64,000 nucleotides of DNA from Typhlomys cinereus (Eukaryota; Chordata; Mammalia; Rodentia; Platacanthomyidae): the NCBI GenBank assembly GCA_023101885.1, contig JALPQD010000517.1:1128919-1192918 (forward strand), read 5' to 3'. Within the stretch, counting starts at the first letter, position 1. Each line of letters opens with the position of its first letter. A program made the translations under genes and the position numbers. Under the pieces are notes generated by a model. It did no database searches. It was given only the letters and a program-made list of their open reading frames with translations, and was not told the DNA's origin. Below, piece by piece: positions 1 to 12,378 of this stretch.

Positions 1-880
1 TTCCTCTGTACTTTGAATGACAGTATTTATCCTCTTACCTTGTAAAGTTTGTGTTTACGTGCTTACCTCTCTGTTCTAGACTATGAGCTCTTCAAGAACA
101 GTGCATGCATTGTTAGCATGGCATTTCCAATGACTAATGCTGCACTAGGAAATTTTTTTTGATAATTGAACAAGTCGACTTGAGTGAGCAATGGGGTACC
201 AAACATTTGGTCAGTCATTATTCAAGGTGTGTTTGTGGGGATATCTTTTAATCAGATTGAGATTTGAATTTGTAGATTGAGCTAAGAAGATAATTAACCA
301 CACTAAGGTGCGGAGCCCTCTATCCAGTCTAGGAAAGACCAAGGCAAAACAAAATAAACTGAGAAGGATCCCCTCTTGCCTCACACAATGAACTGGAACT
401 CTGGTGTCTGCCCACCCTCCAACTCCTTGAGAAACACGGGATCTTCTTGGGTCTTGATCATGTCAGTGGTGGGACTAGCACTTACATCTTTGACTCTTTC
501 ATTCTCAGACCTTTGAACTCAGCCTGACCTGGTGCATTCTCGGTCCTCATGGTTGTGTGAATGAAACTCTTCATAGCAATATCTTCATATAGGCATATAG
601 ATTTGTATACGTGGCTAATTATACTTCCAATAGTATACTACGATATAAATGACACTTGATGCATTTAGTTTATCTTTAAAATGGAAAAGCATCATAGCAA
701 CACTTGCCAAGTTGGTCTTTGTCTTTTTTGCTTCCTGAGAAATAACAGATTTTAAACATTTCACTGACCCCTCCCCCAAAAAATCATCCCAAATCCTGTT
801 GTTGAACAGACTAAAGAGAGCAACCTGCCACCCCCAAATTTAAGAACTCTCTAAGAGGGACAACTCTTGTTTACTTGTTT
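1..880. other. Unique AT-rich non-coding sequence
   Basis: I see no open frame of note, no repeat head and no splice-flanked exon candidate here. The sequence is AT-rich with scattered short homopolymers and looks like ordinary intergenic or intronic DNA. Confidence 0.6.
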
Positions 881-884
881 GTGT

Positions 885-1010
885 GTTTTGTTTTGTTTGA
901 GACAGAGTCTTTCAGAGTCTTGCTATGTAGCCCAGGCTGACTTTGAATCACAATTTTCCTCAGTTTCCCCTCAGCAAGAATTATACATACCTTCTACCAC
1001 CATGCCCAAT
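885..1010 (-). repeat. B1-type SINE, inverted and degraded
   Basis: The plus strand reads gagacagagtctttcagagt, then tagcccaggctgactttgaa, then accaccatgccc. This is the reverse complement of a 7SL-derived B1 SINE. It has many substitutions, so it is an old copy. The short open frame covering it is a by-product. Confidence 0.75.
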
Positions 1011-1289
1011 TTTTTAAGCATTGGCCTCAAAAGAGTCAGTTTACAGTTTCAAACAGTCTTTGATCCTCAAATCAATTTCTGATGCAGAAGTACAGATCTG
1101 GATTTGACTGGGGTGAGACAAAGTATCAAAATGACTTGCTGGACATTAACCAGCTATGTTCAGAATGCTGTGATTCCATTACATGTGAATAATACACATA
1201 TGGATTAAATCTTCTTAAAATACACAGGTTTAAAAATTTAAGGGAATGTGGTTTGGGTTTGATTGACTGAAACCAATTGTAGCCCAATG

Positions 1290-1290
<1 letters not shown>

Positions 1291-1351
<61 letters not shown>

Positions 1352-1366
1352 GCTCTCCCTCCCTCC
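1291..1366. repeat. (CT)n microsatellite
   Basis: About 50 bp of pure CT followed by imperfect CTTT, CGCT and CCCT units. No SINE body is obvious beside it. Confidence 0.95.
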
Positions 1367-3089
1367 AGATCTTACCCTTAGAGCTTCCTCTTTGTTCTTA
1401 TGAACTCAGCATATGGAAGAGTCATGTGAAGATAGGAATGAAATGGTCCTGAGGTAAGATGCTTCCAAAACTCAATAAACTCCCAAAATTCAAAAAACAA
1501 AAAAACAAAAACAATCACAATGCAAGTATCCTGTAAATATCTTTTTAGGAACTTCTCCAAAAAAGTGTATTGATCTATTCAAATTACCTTTGAAACTGGT
1601 TTTGACATTTGGATTTTCATTCATAAATGGAGTATGAATTTTATCAAGTGCTTCATCCTTTTCTTTTTAGGGTAGTCATTTTTACTATGTTAGAAAAAAA
1701 AATTCTATCACTTCGGGTGGTGCTACTGGGAAGATATACATTCAAGTGAGCTTCTTTGACATTTACATTCCCACAAGAATTGTGACCTCTGATTTTGAGA
1801 AGTAGAGCATTCACCTGGTCTTTAGTTCTGAAGCAAGTTCAACTTTGCAAACAATGAATGTATGCTTTACTTCTTCTTATTTATATTCTGAAATCAGAGC
1901 TTACTCTTGGTGGGCTGTAACTGCTAAATCTGAGGGGTGCTTGAAGGGAGAATTGTCGACAGCATTTCTTGTAAGAGCTCTGTAATCAGGAAAAGTGAAA
2001 CCATTCACTTGTCAGTATGGAGTTGGTGAGAGGTCACATGGGGTAACTGGAAGCTGTAGAGGGTCCCAGGGTGTACATAACCAGTCAAGTTCACCACTAG
2101 ACCACTGTGGTCTACTCTCAACACAGATATCCTGTGATTAGCTGAGTCAAGCTTCCTCCCCAACAAAAATAATGGGCTTTAATAAGCTTATCCTGACCAT
2201 TGTGTAAAGAGTGGGAAAAAAGGCTGAGTGGAAGAGGATTGTGATGTTAGACTTACCACTGCATTGCTGCCAGCAGCTAACCATTACTGACCACTAACTT
2301 TCTGTGGGAAGGTAAGAGATGTTGATATAGATGGTAATATACAACTAGACTATCAAATATATAAGATGTGATTCATATCTTTACAAATTTTGAAGTTAAA
2401 GATGATAATAATATGTCTTTCTTTTTTCTAGTGCACACATATGTGTGCATGTATCATTCTTTACATGTTTATGGAGAACATATACTTGAAAAAAATGTGT
2501 ATCTGTAGACATCCCTCTCCATAATAACTCAAAAAATGAGGAATAAAGGCAGCAGATAAAAAATAGCCTGACAATTGTGAAAACAAGAATCATCCTAGAA
2601 TTTTTAAGAAGAGTTTATGCCTCTTTTTGATCAAGATGGATACAGAAGAGAAACCAAGACACTTGGAAGAAGAGAAATAGGATGATGAACATTCTTGCTG
2701 TTTGTGATTCTACTAAGGTTGTGCTTCAGTAACTGGCATCAAGGTACTAGTTACAAGGTGGACACAGGAAGCTGAGAGCTTTGAGGCTTTGGGGAAACAG
2801 ATGACTGAAGCTCTCATGTCTGTTCATCTGATGGCCAGCTACAGAAATGCTTCTCCAAAGGCAAAGTCTGCACTTATTTTCCCCCAACACATGAAAGACC
2901 AATATTTCTATGCAACTATTACAAGCATATACAAATAATTCAAGAAAATGAAATAAAACAGAACATTCTCAAAATAAAGTATTCATTTTTATTATGAAAT
3001 TCATCAAACATAAAGTTCATATGTTAGTAAATGTGAGAACAAATGTGGACTGAAAAATAAACAAAATTAAGGAAAAAACTGTAAGACTG
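1367..3089. other. Unique non-coding sequence
   Basis: Long AT-rich stretch without a recognisable gene or repeat consensus. The 60-65 codon open frames on the minus strand have no familiar motif and are expected by chance in AT-rich DNA of this length. Confidence 0.55.
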
Positions 3090-3650
3090 GGGAGACAGTA
3101 AAGTGTTTACCTTGTAAACATGAAGATCTGGGTTCCAATCCCTACAACTCATGTTAGACAATAGAAAGAAGGAAGGAAAGAAGGAAGGAAGGAAGGAAGG
3201 AAGGAAGGAAGGAAGGAAGGAAGGAAGGAAGGAAGGAAGAAGGAAGGAAGGAAGGATGGAAGGAAGGAGGGAAGGAGGGCAAGAAGGAAGGAGGGAAAGA
3301 GGGAAGGAGGGAAAGAGGGAAAGAGGGAAGGAGGGAAAGAGGGAAGAAGGGAGGGAAGGAGGGAGGGCGGGAGGAAGGGGGAGGAGGGAGGGAAGAGGGA
3401 GGGAAGAACCAGGAATGATGATGATGATAAGCACTTGTAACTCCAACAAAGGGAAGACTGAGACAGGCCAATCTCTATGGAAGCTGGACAGCTAGTCTAA
3501 CCTACTCTGCCCCAGTGAAGGACACTGTCTTACAAAGTAAGACAGAGAGCTCCTGAGGGGTAGCAACCAAGATTGTCCTCTGGCCTCCACATGCAAGTGT
3601 ATACACATGCCTTTGAGCACATGCACTCACACACAAGCACGCACACACAC
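3090..3650 (+). repeat. B3-type SINE split by an internal purine tract
   Basis: The tRNA-like head (ctggggagacagtaaagtgtttacc, then gatctgggttccaatccc) occupies about 3090-3155. The B3 right part is at about 3418-3610: gactgagacaggccaat, gctggacagctagtctaacc, then tcctctggcctccacatgcaagtg. The two halves are separated by about 250 bp of GGAA/GGGA repeat. The order matches rodent B3, so the purine block appears to be expanded inside the element rather than at its tail. Confidence 0.7.
3163..3409. repeat. (GGAA)n/(GGGA)n purine tract inside the B3
   Basis: Almost uninterrupted purine on the plus strand: GGAA units grading into GGGA and GGGAAA units. Open frames of 105-141 codons on both strands are low-complexity KEGR or LPSF repeats, not genes. 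Confidence 0.95.
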
Positions 3651-3834
3651 GGTATAAATATATATTACAAGTGTGCATATAGGCATTATGGAGAAGTGCT
3701 ACTATGCTTATAACTTGTTGATTCATCCTTATGACTAAAATCTTGTTGGTGAAAAAGTCACTCATAGCAATGAAAGCACACTTTATATATATAATATGGG
3801 CTGATGTTTAGCTTTTTCAAAAGCACAATAAAAG

Positions 3835-4062
3835 TATTTTATTTATTTTTATTATTTTTTATTTTATTCTATATTTTTTATTTTATTATCTTAAAGTTTC
3901 ATATACTGACACAACATAAATTTTATGATTTTTTTCATACCCTAATCTCCAATTTTATCCACCTTCCTTTTTGCATTAGAGCTTTCTTCCCTACCAATCT
4001 CCCTCTTATTTTCATGCCTTTTGGCATATATGGCCCACTGAGTTTCACTGGATTACCTTTAC
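3835..4062 (-). repeat. Inverted fragment of an old rodent L1 3' region (tentative)
   Basis: A T-rich opening leads to text such as ttcatgccttttggcatata and ggcccactgagtttcactgg. This resembles the reverse complement of old rodent L1 (Lx-type) 3' sequence as I remember it. No TSD was found. Confidence 0.4.
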
Positions 4063-4344
4063 CTTTGATGATATGTACCTGAGCACTTGCTTAAACAGAC
4101 TGGATTGCGACCATCTACTCACAGAAGATGAAATGTTTTCAAACTGCTTCTGTATTTGGACTGAATTATATTCATAATATAAACAGTATCTCAGATACGT
4201 GCTGATGAGAATGGAAATAGCTACTAAGCCCATGCAGAAATTTTCCTTACTGCTGATCCTAAAATGAAACATTGTATTTTTATAATTCATAATTATTGAA
4301 CCATCAATGATCAGTTCTTGTATTTTTTCATGTAAATTTACAGT

Positions 4345-4458
4345 TAGTTTGTGTGTGTGATGCGTGTATGGTGTGTGAGTACGTGTGTGTGTGTTTTTGG
4401 AGATTAAACTCAGGTCCTCCAACACTTTAGGCAAGTAGCTAACCACTGAGCTTCATCT
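4345..4458 (-). repeat. tRNA-derived SINE head, inverted
   Basis: Reverse complement of a B2/B3-type head: gagattaaactcaggtcctc, then aagtagctaaccactgagct. An imperfect TG run lies at its tail side (4345-4395), as expected for the CA-rich 3' end. Confidence 0.6.
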
Positions 4459-4518
4459 ATAATCCTATATTATTTTTTCATGAATGAAAGGAATAGAGAA
4501 TCTTTGGGGCTTACAGTT

Positions 4519-4529
4519 AACAAACCAAC

Positions 4530-4574
<45 letters not shown>

Positions 4575-4626
4575 TTATTTTTTATCTACCGTGTGTGTGT
4601 GTGAGAGAGAGAGAGTGTGTGTGTGT

Positions 4627-4665
<39 letters not shown>

Positions 4666-4893
4666 GGCACTGTGAGTCTCTATGGAGGACTTAGGGTGAC
4701 CTCAGGAATCATCCTGGATCACTTCTGCCTCCTTCTTGCTTTGCTCTGGGATTTCCCAGGCTCTGCCCACCAGAGCCAGAAGTGGAGGCCACCACAGTTT
4801 CCACCTGGCATTTTTCATGAGACCTGGGACCTGTGCTTGCAAGGCAGAATCTTAACCCCTGAGCCATGTCTCCACCCCAACAAACCAACTTTA
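4519..4893 (-). mobile_element. Young tRNA-derived SINE, inverted, with perfect 15-bp TSD
   Basis: The flanking direct repeats AACAAACCAACTTTA at 4519-4533 and 4879-4893 are identical. The element between them (4534-4878) reads on the minus strand as: tRNA-like head (ggagacatggctcaggggttaagat), body, a CT/CA dinucleotide run, then a long (TAA)n tail. The same family recurs at 25.2, 28.6, 43.7, 45.7 and 48.5 kb. The head resembles B2 but the body does not match murid B2. Intact TSDs suggest fairly recent L1-mediated insertion. Confidence 0.9.
4529..4662. repeat. (TTA)n then TG/AG microsatellites in the SINE tail
   Basis: About 15 TTA units (4531-4574) are followed by alternating TG and AG dinucleotide runs (4591-4662). 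All lie inside the inverted SINE and so are derived from its 3' tail. Confidence 0.9.
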
Positions 4894-4894
4894 A

Positions 4895-6955
4895 AATATC
4901 ACAACTTACGACCTAGCTCTCCTGTGCACATCACACTACCAGTGATATGCGGGCAACGAAGGTCTGTTCTGTGCTTAACAAGCTTCCTACTACACATATA
5001 GACATTGCAGCCTGGCTTAGCTACTCTAAAGATTGTGTTTGCCTTTTTCTTTGCAGGCAGGAAGGAACTACAAAGCACCAATGGTGCCGTTCCACAGATG
5101 CAGTTAAAGGGCCTTAGAGTAGAGCGCTGCTCTCCTGCCTACCTGGCATCTCCCTGCAGGGTCCTGTGTATACTCCTCACAATCTTTACCATATTTAGCA
5201 TGTAATAACTGTCAGCTTTTCATACCACTTTTTTGCCCTTAAAATGTAGTTCTGTTGGTGCAAGGACAATGTCTGTCTTAATAGAACTTTGTTCCCCACA
5301 GCATCCCTAGCTGAATCTTTGTTAACTGAACCCAATACAAATTAGTTTCAATTCACTGGCTGGTGATAATAGTATGGGAGAGGAAGCAAAGAAGATAAAT
5401 AAGCAAAAATGTTTGTTTTATTCTATGCCAGCCTTGGTGTTGGTATTTTACTCAGTGACATAGTTAGCACTTGTTTAGCAAACACAAAGTTCATTCAGTG
5501 CCCAGCACGGGAAACTAATCACAAAAGACCAAAAATAAATAAAATAAATATGAATACACCCAAGGGAACTAGCAAAGCTGTGTGAAGACCTTGATCACAT
5601 TTTATTTTGATACTGAGCTTTTGCTTGCAGATATCATCATTTCTGTGTCCTGAGTGTGAGAAGTGGGGTGAAAGGAATTAAAGAACTCAAACAAGGCCAC
5701 ACAGCTGGCTCAAGAAAGAGTTGCAAATTGAAGCATTTTTGACTCTATCATGGATGGGGTTTGCAAAACAATCACATGTGTGCAGGAGTCTCATAGAGGA
5801 GACAGCTGATCTGGCCCCCAGAACAATGCATAAGAAACATGAGGAGGAAAACGTAGAAGCTAAGGAAAGAAGTATGAAGTTTGTTTCTGCGGGTTGGCTT
5901 TGGGGTGGAATCATTTGCATATGGGCATGGCATTGACATAACATTCTCAAAATGAAGATAAGGACTTGAAACTGAAATTGCTAGTACTCAAAACAGACTT
6001 GCAAACAGCTGCTCGGTGTACAGTGTGCTGTTTCATATAAGATCCTGGAGTTAAGTGCCAGCCAAGGGCTGTTTGTCTCTACTCAAGCATTCACAGTGTA
6101 CAAGGAGAATGGAATCTTCTTGAAATCCCTCCAGCGGTGGCTCCCAGAATACAATACTTCTCCCACGTGGTTCTCCATTTAAAGTGAAATGGGTTTTTAT
6201 TTGATGACGCCAGTAGCTTCTGAATTATTTCAATGAAATGTGCTTCTGTGAATTAAAACTATTAATAGTTTTTTTTTTAAATTCACCTTTCTTATCTCCC
6301 GGAGTACATGAAAAGACAGTGAGAAACCCACAAGGCCCATAGAGATGATGATGTCACAGGCAACGGACAGCTATGGACTTCAGTTAATTCTGAATCCCAG
6401 ATGTTGCTGATGAAGGGGACAGCTGGGTACCATTGGGATTCCCTCAAGCTTGCAGGTATCTTTGTGCATATAGTTTCCTTTCTGACTAGACAGCTTTCTA
6501 GATACATAGCAGAATTTCATCTGAAACCCGATCTCATTTGGTAGTGACAATAATGTGCAGCTAGCTCCCAATCTTCCTAAAATGTCTTCTCTATCCACCA
6601 TCAACTTTAATAAAGAACCTAAGAGCTGTGTTCAGGTCAGCCTTCAATAGTCATCTGCCTATGTTTGATAAATTCTATCACTGAATCAAGAGTCAAAGAA
6701 GAATAAGAACGTAAGACCGGTTCTTACTGGTATTTAGAGAGTCTGTGGGAAACAAGTTCATAAAGAGAGTAAAAGAATCAAATATGCATGGACTAAGGGA
6801 AGCGAGAAGGGAAAAGAGGGATTGAGAAGCTGGAAGTAAATTATCACTAAAACCAAAGGATTCACAAGTTTCAAAGAAAGGGTGAGGGACAGTTTCCAAC
6901 TTTCACAAAAGTAAGAAAACCAGGGCTCTTTGCTTCAAATGTGGACTTTTGCGCA
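4895..6955. other. Unique non-coding sequence with a faint ID-like remnant
   Basis: Mostly unique. Around 5452-5512 there is a weak ID-like tRNA head (cagtgacatagttagcactt, then gttcattcagtgcccagcac). Open frames of 60-87 codons at 5.7-6.9 kb overlap on both strands and carry no recognisable motif. Confidence 0.5.
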
Positions 6956-6956
6956 T

Positions 6957-7242
6957 TAATAGTAATCAGAGAGATTGGAGGTGAGGAAGCATCTCATTGG
7001 AAAGTTAAATTCCTTTTGGCCTTATTTAATTCATTGCACTGATTCTGCCCCTTGACAGAATGTGCAGTGGCCACAGTTGATTTCTTACTTTGGATGATTA
7101 GGATTTTATTAAGAGGACTCAAAGGGGATATATTTACTTTTTCATTTATCTTCCTTGAGAGTCCATGGCTTTCACTTCTTACAAAATCAAAATTATTAAT
7201 GCATTGCTTAGCATCTACTTTTCCAAAAGATAGAAAGTGCAA
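6957..7242 (+). repeat. First copy of a 286-bp local direct repeat
   Basis: This segment is nearly identical to 7691-7977, starting taatagtaatcagagagatt and ending gatagaaagtgcaa, with a handful of substitutions and one net indel. The two copies lie 734-735 bp apart with 448 bp between. No transposon hallmark (A tail, head, TSD) is visible, so it looks like a local tandem duplication. Confidence 0.93.
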
Positions 7243-7690
7243 CAGTCCTCAACTCAGTCCTCAACTTCTACAGAGCGAAGTTAAGGCAGAGGCAGATGTG
7301 TGCGAGTGCTGCAGAGGTTCGGTGCATTGGAAAGAGTGCGAGGCTAGGAAGTACAACAATGAGTTAAGAAGTTTGGCAATTAACAGAAAAGGAAGAAAGC
7401 AGGCAAAGGAGCTCACGCAACAAAGGTAGCTGCTGCTGGTTACCTCCACTTTTCCCCCAGCAGTGAATCTTGCACATAAGTGGAAGGTGCACTTGGAAGA
7501 GAAACTAATAGAGTAAGACCTGAAAACACAAAGGAAAAGGATCAAGAAGATGTGTGCAGAAACCAGCTAAGAAGATGAAATAGACGCCCAGGTTGCTGGA
7601 TGCTGTCAGAGAAAGGGGATGCATACGAGGATGATGAGCAGACAGAAAGTGTCTCTGGCAAAATGCGAAGGCAGAAGTGAAGGCTCAGAA
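7243..7690. other. Spacer between the two copies of the local duplication
   Basis: This 448-bp stretch is present once. It begins with a small internal doubling of cagtcctcaact and is otherwise unique. If the event was a tandem duplication, it belongs to the duplicated unit and one copy has been lost or truncated. Confidence 0.7.
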
Positions 7691-7977
7691 TAATAGTAAT
7701 CAGAGAGATTGGAGGCGAGGAAGCATCTCATTGGAAAGTTAAATTCCTTTTGGTCTTATTTAATTCATCACACTGATTCTGCCCCTTGACAGAATGTGCA
7801 GTGGCCACAGTTGATTTCTTACTTTGGATGATTAGGATTTCATTAAGACGACTCAGAAGGGATATATTTACTTTTTCATTTATCTTCCTTGAGAGTCCCT
7901 GGCTTTCACTTCCCACCAAAAGCAAAATTATTAATGCATTGCTTAGCATCTACTTTTCCAAAAGATAGAAAGTGCAA
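7691..7977 (+). repeat. Second copy of the 286-bp local direct repeat
   Basis: Partner of 6957-7242. Both copies encode similar short frames starting MTECAVATVDFLLWM, but the frames are short and have no family resemblance, so the duplication is best read as non-coding. Differences include cttcttacaaaatc against cttcccaccaaaagc. Confidence 0.93.
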
Positions 7978-8254
7978 TGCCTGAACATTTAATGGCTATT
8001 GCAACATTAATGAAATCATGTGTATTTTGCTGTAGTTTTACTTTTTCTTTTCTTTTGAAAATTAATTTTATGTTTACAGTTTTACTTCAAAAAAATTAAT
8101 GTAAAGAAAAACGTTGCATTTAATCAAAAAGTAAACTCTAATGCCAGATATAATTCTAAATATTTTTTCTGTTTCTTTTCCAAATGTTTAGATCTGAAGG
8201 AGACTCAAATAACTATATAAGATCTTTTTAAATATTTTTCCTTACTAATTTATT

Positions 8255-8349
8255 TATTTAGGAAGGAGAGGTGGAGGAAAGAGGGGGGAGAGACAAAAGA
8301 GAAGGACAGGGAAAGAAACAGAAAGAGAGAGACAGAGAGAGAGAGAGAA
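8255..8349. repeat. Purine-rich GA tract
   Basis: Imperfect GGA and GA repeats on the plus strand, ending in pure GA. I do not see a SINE head next to it. Confidence 0.85.
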
Positions 8350-10940
8350 TATTCATGCCATGGATTAATGAATGTTTAAAGCCTTAAGAAAGATTTTACA
8401 TTTGAGTCAATTTTTAAGAGACATAAAGTATAACTGGAAAAAGATTAAATTTTTAAAAATGTTTTCTTCAGCAGACTATGGCCATTTATGCCTTCAGGCC
8501 TGTTGTCTCTACCAAGAACCGTTGTGTGTTCTTAGCCGTTACTTCGCATCCTGTTTACAGCTGGCATCCTTGTAAACCTGGAAGTGTGGCGCTTCCCACA
8601 TCGCAGCAGCGGGCAGTGTGCACACTCACATCCTGCGCGAACAGCACTGAGCTTCGAACATCACACAACACTGTGCTCAGGGAATATGTGGGAGAATTTT
8701 CTCACAGGAGTTTAAACAATTGGAAGTTCATGAAAGTCCTTTTGGCTTTCAAAGATTTCCCAATAAAGGAACAAAATGGGCTAGCCATGTTCACACAATC
8801 TGAGCGAACATTGTTAGATGTGGGAAACACAATTGCTGTTTTATCGTAAATGGGAATTTGTGCCATTTAAATCACCTGCCCTGGAGATTTGAAGAGAACA
8901 GATGAAAGAGAAAGGAGATCTAAGTATAGTCCTTGTTTTCCTCAAGCCAAACGAAGAATCTGGTGTTCATTTAGGATTAGAACAAGAAAAGGAATAAGGG
9001 TATGAATGTCCTTGAAACTAGCTACTAATAATACTTTATTGTTTCTGTAATACCCACAATTCCCTATACTAGCTGTAGGTTAAGGACCAGTTCAAAAGTC
9101 ATATTTTCTCATACAAAAAAGCAGTGAAGTCTTTCTGTAAATTTTAAATTATTTACAAAAAAGTTTGTGCTTCTTAAACTAAGAAACAAGAGATCACTAC
9201 TCTCCCCAGAAAAGCTGCTCGACTAGTGCATTCCCCGCCCTCCCCACCTCCCTCCCCCCAATCTATAGAGTCCAGTGGCTGCCTCTCCCTTACTCACTCC
9301 TGGATCCTAAGGACAAGAAACCACAGACGCTGGATGAGAGGAAATAAGTCATGGCTACTCTAAAATTAAAGTACCTATTCCTGCCTTACAGTTTATCAGA
9401 TGTGTGGGCCGGATGCTGATTGTTTGAAACTCTGTCTAAACATAGAGTATTTCCTAAAGGAATGTTAGCAAATCAAGCACTTGCTTCTAGTGACAACATC
9501 CTACATTTTATTAACATGGAAAGATAAATGAGTAAACAGACGCAGTGCTAGTCAGCATGTGTGTTTCCCAGGAAAGCGAAATCCCTAAAAGAATGTGATT
9601 TATAATTTTTACAGTAAATTATTAATTACTGGCCATAACAAAAAGTTTCCTAGTGCCAAATTCTTATTAGTGAGATGCTGTACCTTTCCAATGGTAAATA
9701 CAAAGTCTCTTTTCTCCCTTGCTGCTTCATAAGATTATGTATCAGTGAGTAAAACTTAGGAAAGTGATCAAATAAATTTCCAAATAAGTTTACTGTTTCC
9801 ATCAGAGCCTACCCTGAGTCCTTCTTTCACACAGTTGTATTTTCTCAATGAAGAACAGCTTCCAGGGATGGAAACTTGTCTGAGCCGCGATGTTTATTTT
9901 TATAAGGTTGTTTTTATGTTGTAAATTGAAAAAGAATCCACTTTTCTGGATTAAAGATTTTGTCTTCAGGGATGCTAGCAGCTTTGCCTTCCTTGCTCCT
10001 TCCCCATCCTTTGATTTCTAAATTCCACCATACTCCCAGGCTCATTCTGAATGAATAAGGATTAATTGATTGCAATTTATTTTCAGCCTATGAGCAAAGC
10101 GTCTTTCTGAAGAAACTCAAAATACTGCAGGAAACACTGAGGCATTAATGGCTCAGATGCCTACGGTTACTTAGACTCACAGAAAAAAAAATTAAATAGA
10201 TCAGTATGTGTGGTAGAGATTCTTAATTTTAATGAGGAGGAATTTAGTCAATCCAGCAGGTTAAACGCGGCACTTTGGAATGTCTTTTGGTAAAGTGGAG
10301 AAAGACTTAGCAAAGGGATCAGAAGAACACTATTGAACGCTTTGGCATTCTCTTGAGGAAGTGGTCTTCCAGAGCGGCATTGTGCAATGGCCGCTGAGTC
10401 ACTCAGGAAATTATGAGCCTTATCCAGTGGAGACACCATCAGGGCCAATAAATACTGTGTTCTTCCCTTCCATCTCTTTCAACACATCTGCGTGGTCTTC
10501 TTGGTTTGAAGGCCATCCAGCTGCTCATGAGTAACACTGCCAACCTTTCCTGTTGTTGATTCCAGTCTTCCTTCTTGCTTAATTAATAATCCATGTAGAA
10601 TTTTGGCTTTTCATTCATTCTGGCCTACTACACAAGCAGATTAAGAGGTGGTCTGTCATTCAGTTAGCCTGGAAACTGAAATAAGCTGCAGATAGCTGGA
10701 AATCACAGTTGTCAGAAGACTATGCAGCCATTTAATGGTTTCATGTGTGATACTGAAGTATTATTAATAGTTGGTAGAAAGCCACATCATACACAGAAAC
10801 CAAGTGTTTTTAAATCGATAGATCAGAAGGGTCCAAATGTCTGTGGGTACCGGGGCAGGATTTGTATGCTGTTGATCTTCTTAAATCTGGTGGAGAATGT
10901 TAGTCAAGCCCTTGTTAAGTCTGAAAATGAAAGCCTCCTT
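8350..10940. other. Unique non-coding sequence
   Basis: No repeat consensus recognised. A 123-codon frame at 8478-8849 has no familiar domain and no sign of splice context, and I do not call it a gene. The 8560-8650 stretch is richer in CpG than its surroundings. Confidence 0.5.
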
Positions 10941-10944
10941 TGAT

Positions 10945-11330
10945 GCGAAAATCAAACCATCAGGGATCGGCATTCAGATCGACCCTGCCCTATCCCATGC
11001 AGCCTTGAATAGGGACCAGTCCATAGATGGACAGCACTCCCGCTGAAGGGATGTCGTAACCATGGTTGTTGAGGACAAGGCTCCTGTTCAGGATCTTGTT
11101 CAGTCTATGGGAGATGAAACCTTCCCTGAAGGCATGACAAGCCTGGGTGACCTGTAGGTGACCTGGCCTGCAGCTACTCCAGAGTCTCAGCTGGGTTGAT
11201 GTGATCTTTCCAAGGCTGTCATCAATCATGTTCAAGGAAAGAACGCCAACCCCATTCAGCAAAAACTGTGACTGACAGATGGGAGGGTTGTGCCTATATG
11301 TCACTGTCACTGGTCTTGATGAAACTGAAA
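10945..11330 (+). other. Coding-like fossil of unknown origin
   Basis: In one plus frame from about 10938 the translation reads with few breaks and unusually balanced residues, for example VVEDKAPVQDLVQSMGD followed by a glycine-rich stretch. It has at least three in-frame stops before 11330. I do not recognise the family. It could be a degraded processed pseudogene, but no A tail or TSD is evident, and a chance frame remains possible. Confidence 0.2.
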
Positions 11331-11499
11331 GTTGTATTGTGACTGGTATAATTTTTAGCTAGCTAAATTGCATACTAACTCCATGCCGCATGTTCTCCCT
11401 TTCCTGTCTGACTTGTTTCATGAGTCAGTCAAGACAACCCTTCAGTGTTGCAGCATTAGGTCCCATAAACGGCCCCTCCCATTCTTCACTTGCCTACTT

Positions 11500-12378
11500 G
11501 TGGGTTCCACGATGAGAAGAGTGGGCAGAGCAACGCCAAGAGAAGTGGCAGTAGTAACAGTGGCAGTAACAGCAGCAGCAAGAGACAAGGACCAAAGACC
11601 ACAGAAGTCAAGGAACTGCAAAGAGCCAAATGAGAAATCATGGATCCAGGTCACTGAATGAACCTTCATGGCCTATCAGCCGACAGCACAGTGCAAGAAC
11701 TATAACACTCCCGACACCCAAGGTTTAGAAGCAACAACATAGGCTGGCACTGACAGCTGCTACCACTAGTTCCTGCTGAGAACTGAGGATTCCATTAGCT
11801 ACTGAGCACCAGTCCACTGGCAATCAAAACCCAAAGACATCCAGGATCAGGCCAACCTAATCTCATCCTAAGTCTCAGGGAACCTTCACAAGAAGGGGCA
11901 GTAAGATTGTAAGAGCCTATAGATAGGAAGGTCCACTGTTGAACAAGACACTCCATTCAAGACAGGGCTGCTGCATCCAGGAACTCACTGCAATAAGACT
12001 TGTCTTTACCAGACTTGCAGAAAGATTGACATACCAACATGTCCCCATAGATGAGCTAGGATCTCAGGAGAGAGAATTACATGCAGTGGAAATCTTGGGA
12101 GCTAAGGCTAGATGAATGAAGGAGAATGCCTTCTATCAGTGGGGCGCTCCAAGGAAGGGTCACAGTATGCCACAGAGGCCTGAACCCCCACAAGACTAGA
12201 CAAAGAGCACTTTGAAACCTGGGGCCCACAGAAGTGGACAGGCAGGAAGGTAGGAGGGAGTGGGATGCATGGATGAAGGGAGGGAAGAGGGATTAAAAGA
12301 AGAGGGGGAAGAGGGAGGCAGGGATATGTATTCAATATGCTTGTAAAATTAGGGGAAAAATTAAAAATTAAAAAATAA
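11500..12378 (+). mobile_element. Old 5'-truncated L1 3' end
   Basis: The segment near 11848-11910 (caggccaacctaatctcatc, then ggggcagtaagattgtaagag) aligns by eye with the 3' UTR text at 33460-33525 and 36640-36710. It ends in a G-rich polypurine tract (12235-12325), then caatatgcttgtaaaatta and an AT-rich tail. The 5' edge is uncertain and I found no TSD, so this is an older copy. Confidence 0.65.

Noticed and set aside
3024..3495. Overlapping 105-141 codon frames on both strands
   Set aside because: Low-complexity translation of the GGAA tract inside a B3 SINE.
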